This document shows positions 11,807 through 23,500 of a DNA stretch of 64,000 nt, one piece after another (the first letter of the stretch is position 1; the number at the start of each line of letters is the position of its first letter). The notes below the pieces were generated by a model. The model did not search any database. It saw only the letters and a list, made by a program, of their open reading frames with translations, and was not told the DNA's origin. The position numbers and the translations under genes are program-made. The stretch is from positions 68,754,300 to 68,818,299 of the forward strand of contig CM049314.1 in the NCBI GenBank assembly GCA_026874595.1, written 5' to 3'. Origin of the DNA: Sipunculus nudus (taxonomy: Eukaryota > Annelida > Sipuncula > Golfingiida > Sipunculidae).

Positions 11807-13078
11807 GTATATCATTTATCTTTATTCAAGATTATTCGTTGACAAATTTAATACCTGATTATATTTTATTCATGATTATTCCTTAAAAAGCGGGGTTTAA
11901 ACTTTTAATTGCACATTACACATATTAAATAAAACCATTGAACATCTGCTTAATAATTAGGAATAATTGAAATAAGATTAAGGCATTAACCTCAAGAATA
12001 TATATTAACATATTTGACTGATCAGACAGAAATACATGAGACGTAGTGTAAAAATATACAGTGTATCAGAGATGAAAGATAACTGAGACAAGTAGTAAAC
12101 ATTTAAGGTTTTCTTCCTCTAACTGTTTAATTGTGCGTCCTGTGGACTCAATATTTACAATATGCTAATAAAAAGGATATAGCTAAATAATGACTGCATT
12201 TAGAATTAGCTGCAGACATCTAAGTCTTCAAATCCAGAAATATTAGTTTTAACACACATTGCGACGCACGGAGTAGATAATATCCATTTCCATGAAGACG
12301 TTGTGCAATAGAAACGCCCAGGAAACCTAAATATGTCACATGCTGAGTAAACGCCAGCCTAACTTGCCAGTTGAATCTTACTCACTAAACAAACCTTTAA
12401 ATCATGACTTCAAACAAATAGGCACAACTGTGTATATTATGTATAAATAGAGACTATTGCTGCTAATAGTAATACTCAGTCGAACCACGTTCCAAAATTT
12501 GATGATATTTGCTCTCTACCCATGACAAATTTTGGAATTACATACTCCTTTTATACCGACGTTTATTAGGTACATCCAAAGCAAGATTTTATTCATACAT
12601 AAAACCGCCCAAACAGGTTTTCTGAAAGTTTGGTCTACATATGAGGTTGCAGTCAGAACTACAAACTAATCTAACAAAGTCCGTCATAAGCACCATTTGG
12701 TTCGGAAACGGCCAGTGTACAAGTGTTCACGGCGGCGGTCATAGGCATTGGTTGGTATGAAAAAACTGCAATGTTTCGGTCTATATTTTACAAATGACAG
12801 AAAAAAACACTAGCAAGCTGTGAATACATCTTCTGCAAACTCCAGACTATCACAAACATAAGCATAACGTTTAGAATTAATACTAATAATTATGGCGCGG
12901 AGGAATAAGACAGGGTCTATGTCATTTGGAAAAAAGGGCAGAGATATCGGTGCAGAGATCCCGTAGGATAAAGTATTTAATCTAACATTCTTGATTGCTT
13001 TAAGAACCAGGAATGGAGCCAGTTACCTCGCCATCGTATTTTTATATCTATTTTATAACTTTTCCGTTGTATTTGTAG

Positions 13079-13165
13079 CACACGGCACTGCTCCAAGCCG
13101 CAAAGTTAGGAAGGCAGGATATCATGAACCTCATGCTGCGGTACAGCAGACAGCCGGGCGGTAAG
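13079..13165 (+). CDS. Copy A exon: ANK repeat 8, last shared with copy B
   Basis: 87 bases, TTTGTAG to AAG|GTAGGA. HTALLQAAKLGRQDIMNLML then RYSRQPGGK. It aligns with copy B 24525 (ETALLGASRLGF). No counterparts of the later copy B exons follow. Confidence 0.8.
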
Positions 13166-13276
13166 GTAGGATCCTGTAACTTGTAATCCTGTCTTCTTGG
13201 TGTGCATGGTAGTGATCCTTGTTGAAATTATGAAAAATATTTATATATCAATAAAGGGTTTCCATTTAAATTACTT

Positions 13277-13281
<5 letters not shown>

Positions 13282-13318
<37 letters not shown>
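13282..13318. repeat. (AT)n microsatellite
   Basis: A run of about 37 bases of alternating A and T in the intron after the last copy A ANK exon. Confidence 0.95.
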
Positions 13319-13319
<1 letters not shown>

Positions 13320-13393
13320 CATGAAAAACATTTGTCATTCGTTTGACCCGCGACTTCTAATAAGGTGAAATTCTTTTTGACCTCCTATCACAG

Positions 13394-13442
13394 GTGTTAG
13401 CGGGGATAAACTCTGAAAGTGAAACTGGTGAATCGCACACCG
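13394..13442 (+). CDS. Possible small exon after copy A ANK repeats
   Basis: Good splice signals (TATCACAG and ACCG|GTAAGT) enclose 49 open bases encoding VLAGINSESETGESHT, phase 0 to 1. There is no homologue in copy B. A second candidate lies at 13524-13549. The phase would allow splicing into the first copy B exon at a CAG at 17,268-17,270. Weak support: splice signals only. Confidence 0.3.
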
Positions 13443-13644
13443 GTAAGTTTTCTAAAACAATGTTATTTGGTAACTGAACTAAATTTGATTCGTTTGGATA
13501 TACAAACTGTTTTACCATCACAGGTAGAGTATGGTCTACCTGGAGACGGTAAGCTAATCACACCAAAGGCGTGCGGATATATCGGAGAGAATTATGCATT
13601 CTTTGTGTATATGAATTCGATTCTGTACGTTTATATATTTTACT

Positions 13645-13955
13645 AAGTTAAGATAAACAGTGACGCCTTTTAGATAGACTAACTAGTTTATTAACACAAG
13701 AGCTTTCGAAGTACAAATACGTCTTCGTCAGGTGGTAATTAGGTGGGAACGTGCACAGAGATTATATATGATGGAACGACAATGTACAGTGTCCATAATG
13801 CCAGAAAAAGTGTATTTACATGCTGATTGGATATTTAGTAATATTATAACCATGTTGCCCTGGGTGGGCGGGGTACAGTGAGTACACATCGCTTCACTCG
13901 GGAATTCGGCGAAACCGAATGAAGGTGGACGTCATCCATATTATGACGTCACGTC
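13645..13955. repeat. Penelope-like element, left inverted terminal repeat
   Basis: It runs from AAGTTAAGATAAACAGTGAC to GACGTCATCCATATTATGAC then GTCACGTC, and is the reverse complement of 16839-17148 with scattered differences. It contains the complement of the hammerhead-like core at 13703-13731. Confidence 0.9.
13703..13731 (-). ncRNA. Hammerhead-like motif in left terminal repeat
   Basis: The minus strand reads CTGACGA, then a hairpin-forming stretch, then CTTCGAAAG. This fits the CUGANGA and GAAA boxes of hammerhead ribozymes, which are known in Penelope-like elements. Stem II would pair GACGT with ACTTC (one mismatch) after one unpaired A. The cleavage site and stem I are not clear to me. 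Confidence 0.35.
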
Positions 13956-14215
13956 GAAGGGTCGCCGGGTCCAAAGTGCGACCCTCCGTGGTACAGCCCG
14001 CCATTTCCAATGATAGTCCCTATCCGAGTCCCCTGTCGAATGCCAGAATCGGTCCGATTAATCGGTCGAGGGTGTGCCGCGAGCCGGATACCCAACCCTA
14101 CCCCCTCTATGAGGGAGGAGGAGGTACGATTTCCCAGTTCTCTGTCCGGCCCAGGAGTTGTGTCTCCCGCCCTGACCATCGGGCCCGTTAGATGTTCCAT
14201 GCTAGGCCGCCGGTA
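13956..14215. other. GC-rich segment inside the Penelope-like element
   Basis: About 260 bases, visibly richer in G+C than anything near it, between the left terminal repeat and an AAT-rich tract. It is open for long stretches in several frames, which is expected from its low stop-codon content. No protein family is recognised. Origin unknown. Confidence 0.5.
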
Positions 14216-14337
14216 TGCAAAGGAAAGAATAAACATAAACGTAAGTAACATAATAAAGCTAAATTAAGAAAAATAAAACAACTGATGGTTATGCAAAAAA
14301 TATTGTAACGGATATAAACAAAATAACAAACGTAGTA

Positions 14338-14340
14338 CTG

Positions 14341-14378
<38 letters not shown>

Positions 14379-14412
14379 TATAAAATTGATAATGATAATA
14401 ATAATAATAATA
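14338..14412. repeat. (AAT)n trinucleotide repeat
   Basis: ATAATA repeats with short interruptions, inside the Penelope-like element's AT-rich 3' part. Further ATAATA clusters continue to about 14,700. Confidence 0.9.
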
Positions 14413-15128
14413 CAAATAATAATTATAAAAAAATAATACTTATGAATAAAAATAATAATGATAATGGTATAACAAAAAGTGCACTATAAAGTTTCAACGA
14501 ATAAAGTAATTAAAGTAAAGTAATTGAGAGTGTAAAAAAATTTAAAAAAAAGGGTGATTATTTTGAATAAGATATGTTATACATATTAAACAGTCAAAAG
14601 ATTAGGAGATAATATGTTACCAAAAGTAATACCAATGGTAACGTAATCAGAAACACGGTCAGAAATAATAATAATAGTAATAATAATGATAGTAGGTAGA
14701 CTAATAAATAGAAATAATACTGGGGAAGTATTTGCAGGTTAGGGAGCTTAACATTGTAAAGATGAAAACAAATTGATAAAGCGGAAAAGAAAGAAGTGAC
14801 AGAAATAAAGTAAAAATAAAAAATGGGAAGAAAGAGATATAAAGATCACAAGTGGCTAGCAAGGATTATTTTTATATAGATAATAATGCTTATAGTGTGC
14901 CAGGAAACCTTGGTCTTGATTGAGGCCATTTTGTATACAGTTGAATTTATTAATGAATTTAGATTCCCAATTTTGTCTTAATCTTGTGTCCATGAGATCT
15001 CCCTATAGTATGTGTATCCTCATATGCGCCGCATTGTGTCCAGTTTGTGAGAAGTGTGTTCCCACTGGAGTGAGTCTTTGATTAGAGTTAATAGAGTGCC
15101 TATGGCCATTTATTCTCATGTTTAATCT

Positions 15129-15389
15129 TTAACTAGTTTCGCCGACGTATATGGCTTTCGGACATAAAATACATGTAATCAGGTAAACGGTTCCTTTGCT
15201 AGTGCATGTAAATTTGCCATGTATAGTGCATGTTTTCCCGTTAATTTGAACATTATCGCCTTGGACAATAAGTGGGCACGCAAGGCAGCGTAGTCTTTTA
15301 CATGGAAACGTACCATTTTTAATGTTTTTCGGGGTGATTTTGTATTTTACTAACTGGTTGCGAAGATTTCTTGGTTGTTTATAAGCCAA
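15129..15389 (-). pseudogene. Penelope-like element: GIY-YIG endonuclease region
   Basis: 87 codons: a linker with paired cysteines (PCKRLRCLACPLI), then HGKFTCTSKGTVYLITCILC and PKAIYVGETS. This arrangement, cysteine motif followed by a GIY-like 'TVYLI' and YIG-like 'YVGE', is characteristic of the Penelope C-terminal endonuclease. The remainder of the nuclease domain downstream (toward 14,950) is interrupted by stops. Confidence 0.75.
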
Positions 15390-15876
15390 TATGGGAGATT
15401 CTGGAAAGATTGTAGAAAGAACAGGGTCCGCGGTTAGAAGGGTTGTAACTCATGTGCAACTCTCTTTAAATGTTTAAGGTGCGGGTGGTAAGTTACAACC
15501 AGTGGTATTCGGTTCAGTTCTTTTTTTCGGGGTTTACTTCAATAAATTTTTACATGGAATTTTGGTGGCTTTGGTTATTTGATTATCTATGTTATGTCGT
15601 TTGTATCCCATGTTGATGAATGCCTTCATTAGTTTTAGTAGCTGTTGATCCCTTTCGGTTTTTTTCTGAGCATATCCTGTTGTTTCTTAGGGCTTGACTA
15701 TAGATGATAGATATGCCGACATGGGGTGGATGAGAGCTTGCAGGATGCATATAGTTGTGGCGATCAGTAGGTTTACGGTAAAGTGAAGTATGGATATTTC
15801 CGTCGGTTAGCTTAATAGTAGTGTCAAGAAAATTAATAGTATTGGTAGAATATTCAAGTTTTAGATTTATGTTAGG

Positions 15877-16875
15877 TGACTGGTAAACTCATTGTGAAAT
15901 TCTAAAAGTTTATTTTCGCCGTGCTGGGAAATTAGAACAATGTCGTCAATGTATGTTAGATAAATAAGTGGTTAAAGAGATTGATTTGCCAAGAAATCTT
16001 CCTTTAAGGTAATCATAAAGCAATTAGCATATTGTGGTGCCATACGTGTACCCATAGCTGTGCCCATTATTTGGAGATAAATATTTTCCTTGAATTAAAA
16101 AAAAATTGTGTGTGCGGATAAATTCAGCCAAATCAGTGGTTATATCCGGTGTTATGCTATTATGTTTATTATTATTATTATTGAGGAGTTTCATGCATGC
16201 CCTAAGGCCATCCGTGTGAGGTATATTAGTGTTTAAACTTTCGAAGTCCATAGATACCAATAAACTATCTTCTGGAATATTATCGATCATGTTTAGTTTG
16301 TTTAGAAAGTTTTTAGTATCGCCGACATAGCTATTTGAATTTTGAACGATAGGTTTTAGATTGGTTTCCACAAATCCAGAAATTAGTTCAGTAAGAGTTC
16401 CTATACCGGAAACAAATTTGTCTCCCTGGATTGTCTTTTTATGGATTTTAGGGAGCGTGTAAAATATGCCTGGTTTTAGGGTTTCGGGTATATACTTAAA
16501 TAGTTTCAGTTGAATGTGTTTTGGAAAGGTTACAATGAGTTGTTTTAGTTCTTTTGATAATTTTTCAGTTGGATCCCCGTCTAATTTTCTGAAATATTTT
16601 TCATTATCGAGTTGTCGGTAGGTCCTGAATAACAGTGGCGCCTCCTTTATCCTTTATAATCTGATGATTATTTCTTTATTATTTTTTAGTGTGGTAATGG
16701 CTTCTTGTTCAAAATTAGTAAGATTATTTGTTGATTGGGTTGTTTTATTTAAAATTTCTGAATTGATCTTATTTCTAAATGTGTTTATATAAATATCTAA
16801 TTTGGGGTTACGTCCTGTCGGGGTGTCCAGATTTTGTTGACGTGACGTCAAAATATGGATGACGTCCACCTTCAT
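15877..16875 (-). pseudogene. Penelope-like element: reverse transcriptase remnant
   Basis: Read on the minus strand. An N-terminal piece (FEQEAITTLKNNKEIIIRL) is followed after a frameshift by DKGGATVIQD, then FRKLDGDPTEKLSKELKQL, PLPKIHK-like TLPKIHKK, SGIGTLTELISGF, MDFESLNTNIPHTDGL and, after another shift, MGTRMAPQYANCFMI and the catalytic YIDD at 15942-15953. Several stops and shifts show it is not active. Confidence 0.8.
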
Positions 16876-17148
16876 TCAGTTTCGCGGAATTCCCGAGTGA
16901 AGCGATGGGTACTCACTGTACCCCGCTCACCCAGGGCATCATGGTTATAATATTACTAAATATCCAATCAGCATGTAAATACACTTTTTCTGGCATTATG
17001 GACACTATACATTGTCGTTCCTTCATATATAATCTCTGTACACGTTCCCAATTAATTACCATCTGACGAAGAAATCTTTGTACTTCGAAAGCTCGTGTGT
17101 TAATAAACTAGTTAGTCTATCTAAAAGGCGTCACTGTTTATCTTAACT
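16839..17148. repeat. Penelope-like element, right inverted terminal repeat
   Basis: Inverted copy of 13645-13955. The outer end, AGTCTATCTAAAAGGCGTCA then CTGTTTATCTTAACTT, is followed by CTACAGACTAACACGGCTAT, an apparent element tail reaching about 17,180. Confidence 0.9.
17063..17091 (+). ncRNA. Hammerhead-like motif in right terminal repeat
   Basis: CTGACGA, then AGAAATCTTTGTACTTC, then GAAAG. The putative stem II GAAAT/ACTTC has one mismatch. Together with 13703-13731 and the solo copy at 11036-11064, whose stem GAAGC/GCTTC is perfect, the boxes are invariant while the loop varies. Confidence 0.35.
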
Positions 17149-17260
17149 TTCTCTTCAACTACAGACTAACACGGCTATACCACTTATTACTATATTTTAC
17201 TTATACAAACTGCCTGTCTATAATGTCCCCGAACCCATTCTGTAAAGTTATAAATATTGC

Positions 17261-17552
17261 ATGTATACAGAATACAAGATAATTTTGGAAACAAATGGCG
17301 GAACCTGCCCTGCTACTGTCATCAAAGCATGCAAAAGGCATGTCCAGTTTATCAGCCTTACATATGGGGACCTTGGTAAATCCGTCGTTGAAGCTGGAGT
17401 TATAACAGAAAAAGAAAAACAGCAGCTGTACCGTAAGGATGGAATTGCGTTGTGTAATCATCTCTGTAAAAAGGGCAAACACATCTTTGACAAGTTTGTA
17501 AGATGTCTGGAGAAGGAACAGATGCAGGAAGCTGCGATATTGCAAAAAGCAG
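17261..17552 (+). CDS. Copy B exon 1: CARD I
   Basis: ATG at 17261 to the donor GCAG|GTTGAT, 292 bases ending in phase 1. SLTYGDLGKSVVEAGVITEK, then EKQQLYRKDGIALCNHLCKK and HIFDKFVRCLEKE give the full six-helix CARD pattern (GVIT--E, --F--F---L). An AG at 17,269-17,270 could instead be an acceptor, which would make this an internal exon. It starts 80 bases after a Penelope-like element. Confidence 0.8.
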
Positions 17553-20500
17553 GTTGATATTTGTTTAACACAAAAATCAGGAGGCATATTAACCATTTTT
17601 GTATAAATCCTATTTTCGCATATAGAATAACAGTTGTTTAGATTTTGGTCTAATGTGAAGAAACGAGTTTGATTATGTAAAATTTCATATTATGTACCTA
17701 CCTAACTCTAACCATTGCGTGAAGGATGGGTCGTAGGACCGTATGATATCTTTGGTGTACAGCACACAACAATTCATGTCTGTTTGTGCTGTTATGCCTT
17801 CTGACTGAAAGTCAACTGAGCAAAAGCAATAGTACTTTGTTTGTCGTCCGTCCGTCCATCTGACCTTTTAGCCGTCAGACCTTTCGTTATCAAAGCACAA
17901 ATCGTAAACCCTGGACCTAGAAATACTGATTGACCATCAAGGAGGCCGACACAAATCTCCTCGAAAACCTGAAATTAGGTCACTTCGACCTCATCCTCAG
18001 AGTTATGTGGCTAGTTTATGCACCACAGAATAATTGAATGAATTGCCATGATTTTTGCTTAGCGTATTTAAAAGGGAAAATTTTATCAACTGCTTAAGAC
18101 TGGGGTCACCCTCTATATTTATTCTATTTTTAACACATTTTACCTCTGTTTTTGACACTGCCAAATTACCCCGATGGTTTTAGTTTATAAACAGTAATTT
18201 CATCAAGTGTCCTAATACCTGATGTGTTAGTAATGTATCCATCGCCATACCACTACCCAAATGGGTACACCTTGTTTTCAGTCTGATTGCTTCCCCTAGT
18301 CCCCGTCTTAAGGATATTACTTTTGAAGCACTGTATATTTCCCCTGAAATTTGAAACGCAAGTTTTTTTCCGCCAAATTTTTGAGGAATTTGAAAAACTG
18401 GTGACCTTCATTTTGATATTCAAGGTCAAATCAATTTATGTAAATCCCAATGCTTTTGGATATATTTTTCCATAAATTTCGTATATTTTTTTAGCCGGGT
18501 GCTTGTTGAAGTTCGAAATATGGTAACTTTAACCATGAAATTAAAGGTCAAATCAGTAAAAATTTTGTAAACCCTTAATGTTCTTAAAAGGCTGTCCAAA
18601 CTCAAATGCCACACCTTTCATCTTTCAGCCTCCCTACCAGCTAATCGGGATGAAACCATAATGATTCACGAGGTCAAGGGTCAAAAACCCAGCGTTCACT
18701 TCTATAGAAAGATCGTTTAATGTGTATATGCCATGCTTTTGATCTCAAACCTTCAATCCCTCACGCATGGTTACGTTTTAATAAGAGAAAAATAAATATT
18801 AACTTTGACGTCAAAAGATCAAGGTCATTAAACTCTCCTTTTCTGCAAGCTCCTGGCTACATTTGAAGCCAATCTTTAATCGAAAACCTTACATCCTGCC
18901 CATTTGCCTAAAATAATTACAAAGAACTTCTTTTTATACTCCAAGGGCTTTTTCTAGGCAATGGTTTATATAATAACCAGGAGACTAGTCTTGTAACATG
19001 TTCATACTGAATATATTACAGTTCCTTTTTTTAATAATGAGGCAGATGGTCTCATTTATCATGTACGCAGCATACCGTCCATTGCCTCTCGACAAAATGA
19101 ATATCCGATATCTAAAAACCTTGCTAATTAAATTTCTATCCAATGTTTTTTTTCAGTAGGGAGAGGCGTGAGGCGCTTGAGACTGCATACTGACAAAATA
19201 TTGGGCTTCGAAGAATTATTAAACAGTTCACTTGAATTCACTCAAACTTTAGTTACAAATCTTGAGAAAGCTCAAGTTGATGTTGATAATAAAATAAAAG
19301 CTCGCCTGGTAAGAACAAAAAATTGAATTATCTTTTCTCAGTATCAATCTTGTGACATGAATTCGTAATAAATACATAATTCTCTTAGGTTAACATTTAT
19401 ATTAAGCAGCCTACGGGTTATTAATGATAATTTAACACATTTAACATTTATCTAAATAAAATTCAATTTAAAACTTGAAAATATTTTGCAACTGTTAACT
19501 TCAGACGAACAGATCGGCACTCATTGACATAATGCCATTGGCCTAGCCATAGCTGTTACCGTTTCACTGCCTGAAACTTAGGTGAAAATGGCACACATAT
19601 GAAACGATATCCATGTAATTTAGAATTCACTGCCTCGTATATATGATAAACAAAGAAAAACATTAGTTCTCAATTTTCTTTTTTTGTAGCCATATCAGAA
19701 AAGGGTGAAATATTCGATGTTTGTTAACAGTTTATTGGAAACAGACGAGGAATCATTCGAGGAGTTTATTCAGTGTCTTCATGATAGCCCAGAACTCGGC
19801 CACAGAGTTATCGCCAAACACCTGAGGCAGTTAGGGAATGGAAGTATAACATATCTTACATATATATATTTGTTTTCATGGGCCATTTTGGCCGCAATCT
19901 TGGAATTTAACCAATATAAAGTAACAATATACTTAGTGTGGCCTGTAGTGATTGCGAACATTTTTGTCGAATTCTTCTAAAGCTGCTGCCTAGCGGCAGG
20001 ACCAGATATATTTTACCTCACACTTTGACATGTTTTCTTGTCATTTAAAGGCGATACGACCAAACCAATAACAGCAGAGGTAAGACATTTCTTACATTCT
20101 CAATATATTTCATTTCTCGGAGAGCATAAATTATTGAAGTGGAAGGAATCAAACATATTTCATTTTTAAATTCAGTATACGTTTATTCAATAACAGTTCA
20201 TTTGCCGTCATCAATATACGCATTTAACTATCAAAACATACTTTTTTTAAGTATCAAATGATACACTTGGGTAATTTGACAGCCTTCGTTTTATATCCGA
20301 TATGCTGCAACGTGAACATCAATGCATTACAAGTCTAAAAAGGTATATGAAACAGGCATATACGAGGGGCAAGGGAAAGACTATCAGTATACGCAGCACA
20401 ACGTACATATTTTGTAAATAAAAGGGGCTGAAAAAACTGCATTTTCGTGCTCAAGTTTTAGAGAAATTTGCTCTCACCCGTAAGGAATAAAATAAAAACA

Positions 20501-23500
20501 GTATCAAGCATGACCACGCTTGTGCCGAACAAACTCTTCATTTTTTTTTTTCATGAAAGTGTCCTACTCATATCGTCGCTGGTGGAATGATTACCGTGCA
20601 TATTCTCTGCTAGGGTCCGTTTAATATTTTACTCTTTATTTTAGATAACATTGAATATTCTTCAAGGCTGTGAAAGAGCATGCAGCGGTGAACAGGAAAA
20701 GCTTCTTGACTTAGAAGAACAGGGTGTATAATTATATTTGCAATATACTGGAAAATCAACCATGCGAACCTGCTGACCGTTCCAACACTAATCAGAGTCC
20801 GGAAAGTCAAACTGAAAACGTCGACCCTCGGGCATACCAGATAATCTGTCTTCTGGAAAATGAGTTCCGCCATTTAATGCCAAAAATGGCACGGGGTTCA
20901 AAGAAGGGGGTATCTTTGCAATGCATGTGCAACAGTTTGAATGACTGCGAGATCTTGCGAATTGGAGCGAAGACAAAATCCCTTTATAATGTTTTGTGTC
21001 AGTGTGTTCTCGTGTGCTGGCCTGATCTGCTAAACCTGTCCTATGTTGAAATAGAAGGAATTTTTGACATCAAAAGCCCCATATTCGGTAACTATTATGT
21101 TTGAGTAAAAGCATTCCGCATTTTTTGTAGATAATTATATTATGTTACCTGCAGAATAAAAAATAGAACAACTTAGTCACACAATCCATTCAAGTTAAAA
21201 CATTGATATATTTACATTATGATAACATTTATTAATATCTTAAATGTCGCATATTTAATAAAAAAAATGTCCGTTTTAATTACAGGGCAACCGGTAATAA
21301 CAAGATTTCAAGTCAATGTGTCACAAAGGGTACATAACTTAGTTTTTCACATAGCTGCAATACTATACGATTTATACATTTAATTCATAAGATATGATCA
21401 TTTTGTTTAATTATTTTCTTACACACAAATATAGGAATTTTATATGTACTCACACGGGGACGTATACATGATGTTTCAAGGAGAATAAAGGGTATTTAAT
21501 GGTTACTGTAATGCTCATTTATTGTAATGGTTATTTTATGAAAATGTAAAAGGAAAAAATCTCGAATGTATTCGGGTACTGTATTTAATTTGCTCCGCTT
21601 ATAAGTGTTCTTGTTCTACATATATATTATACTATAACAGTCAGAGTCGATCATGCATATTTTGTAGCTTCTTTCTATCTTTAAACATGTATCTGGATAT
21701 CAATATCTGCGGTCTTAAAATTTTCTCAAGTTATTTCATGGTACACATTTTGAATTGCTTAGAACAGGAGACCGCTCAGAATAAGTGAAAAGTATATACC
21801 CGTGCCTCTCTCAAAATTTTCATAAAAAATTTAAAGTCATGATTTATGAAAATATCTTTATGGTAGCGTCATAACATGCCCGGAAAAATTCAATTGGCAT
21901 ATATGGCAATGGCAGAAAAAGTGTGAACTGAGTACAGGTCCATAAAATAAAATTAATAAATTGTTTAACATAACTGAAGAGAAACAAACTACAGGCTTCG
22001 GGGGGGGGGGGGGGGGTTAACGATGTACACAGTGTTACTTTTCCGTTCCGAACCGTTAATCCATATTAACATTTTATTAACTGCATATTTAATGCAAGAG
22101 TAGCTTGACGTATATCTTCGATGTTCATTTTATCGTCTAGTTTGCCGGGTTTTTTTTCATGATTTCTTTGCATCAGAATCATTTATATTTTCAGTACATT
22201 AAGACAGCGCTCATGTTTGCAGCTGGAAATGGCCATGACTGGATACTCTCCAGGCTACTGGAACAGGGAGCAAATCTCACAAGTACAGATAACGTGAGCT
22301 TATCTACTGAGTAGTATATAATGGTAAAATTAATACCCCAGGCAAACACATTTGTAAAGGGAGTCCTAAAATAAATTGTCTTCTCACAACACAAGTTTGG
22401 ACCTGGTTCGGTAAACGGAAATGTGTAACATTTGTTAAAACCCTTTTTCATTAATTAATAAGTTGGACTTTTTAAATTATAGTTTTTGAGAATTTCTTTA
22501 TATGCGAAATGTACATCTTTTAGGCAAGGGTATGCCCAATATTCATTCTTTTACTCTATTCCGATATTCGATTTATTCTCACATAGTTTGATTTCTAAAG
22601 GTATTATTCTTGATGCTATATGTTCTCATACCTACAGGACGGAAAGACAGCACTGATGTGTGCAGCTGAAAACGGTAACAAAGCCATAAGTGACTCCCAG
22701 ATTGAATTACCACGCCTTTTCTCTGTGTGTGCTAGAGAGAGAAAGGCACTAACCGCTTCGTGGTGTCAATGGCACTCATAATACAAGGAGAATCCAAGGC
22801 AAAGAGTTATAATATGTATTATATAAAAAGTATTTTGATTTCTAGAAGCAAAGGAAAAATAAAGTTGTTGAAATTTTAGAACAAAACAGCACTTGACTAT
22901 GCAGCCCAGGGAAACCATGTCGATACATTGCGGGAACTCGTGAATCATGTCATAGGGCACCAAATGGACCTTAAAGTAAGTATGACGATTCTGGCAACAA
23001 TTCAGGCGCGGATGTATCATATGAACATACATGATTAAATAAAGCACGCTTCAAAGCTATCGATAGACGTTTATACTAGCCGTATGTAGACATGTCGTTT
23101 TGCCACAAGTGTGAGTGTACTTTGTTTCCATTCGCAGATATTTGACAGTGCTCTTACTGAAGCAAGAACAGCTGGATTCCTAGAAATTGTGAGGCTGTTT
23201 CTGAACATTCAAGAATATTTTCCCTTAATCCGGCATAAGGTACATATGATTTTTAAAATAAAAAAGATCATCGACGATAAGTTTCCATTCCTCTGAATAT
23301 AATGTGGGCCTAGAACATCTAAGATATACATATATTATCGAGAAAACAACATATTCAATGAAAGTCAATAAGAAAAAATTACATTAAAAGAAGAAATTCT
23401 GTTATACCATTCTTCTAAATAAAGAGTTCATCTGAAAATATATTTAATTTTATAGCACATATTCTTTTCATATTGCTTTAGCTGTGCAGTTTCCTGGATG

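Larger units (their letters stand above)
815..13165 (+). pseudogene. Copy A: CARD-CARD-domain X-ANK gene, 5' partial, decayed
   Basis: At least fifteen exons can be placed by homology to copy C and by splice sites: CARD I second half, CARD II, domain X, then eight ankyrin repeats of 29-40 residues, each in its own phase 0-0 exon. The start lies off the left edge. Lesions seen directly: the CARD II exon donor reads TT instead of GT after 1913; the domain X exon is 1 base short (423 versus 424 in copy C), near 3,953; TGA at 4978-4980 in the first ANK exon; acceptor TG instead of AG at 11,200-11,201. Relative to copy B it stops after the seventh shared repeat, and no SOCS-box exon follows. Family knowledge: CARD and ANK are protein-interaction modules of innate signalling. 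Inference: a pseudogene. A rescued or alternatively spliced transcript remains possible if some lesions are assembly errors. Confidence 0.75.
13645..17180 (-). mobile_element. Penelope-like retroelement with inverted terminal repeats, decayed
   Basis: About 3.5 kb. Minus-strand fragments give a Penelope-like reverse transcriptase (DKGGATVIQD, VSGIGTLTELISGF, SMDFESLNTNIPHTDGL, GTRMAPQYANC, YIDDIVLI) and a GIY-YIG-type endonuclease region (TVYLITC..C then YVGETS). Frameshifts and stops break the frame, for example after IIIRL, inside GYTYGTT and after LANQSL. The element is bounded by inverted repeats of about 310 bases. It lies between copies A and B and ends about 80 bases before the first copy B exon. 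Confidence 0.85.

Noticed and set aside
13919-14267. Overlapping frames of 85-100 codons on both strands
   Set aside because: They come from the GC-rich segment, where stops are rare. No frame stands out and the start overlaps a terminal repeat.
20645-21087. Programmed ribosomal frameshift in domain X
   Set aside because: Copies A and B shift at different places with no shared slippery heptamer, and copy C does not shift.
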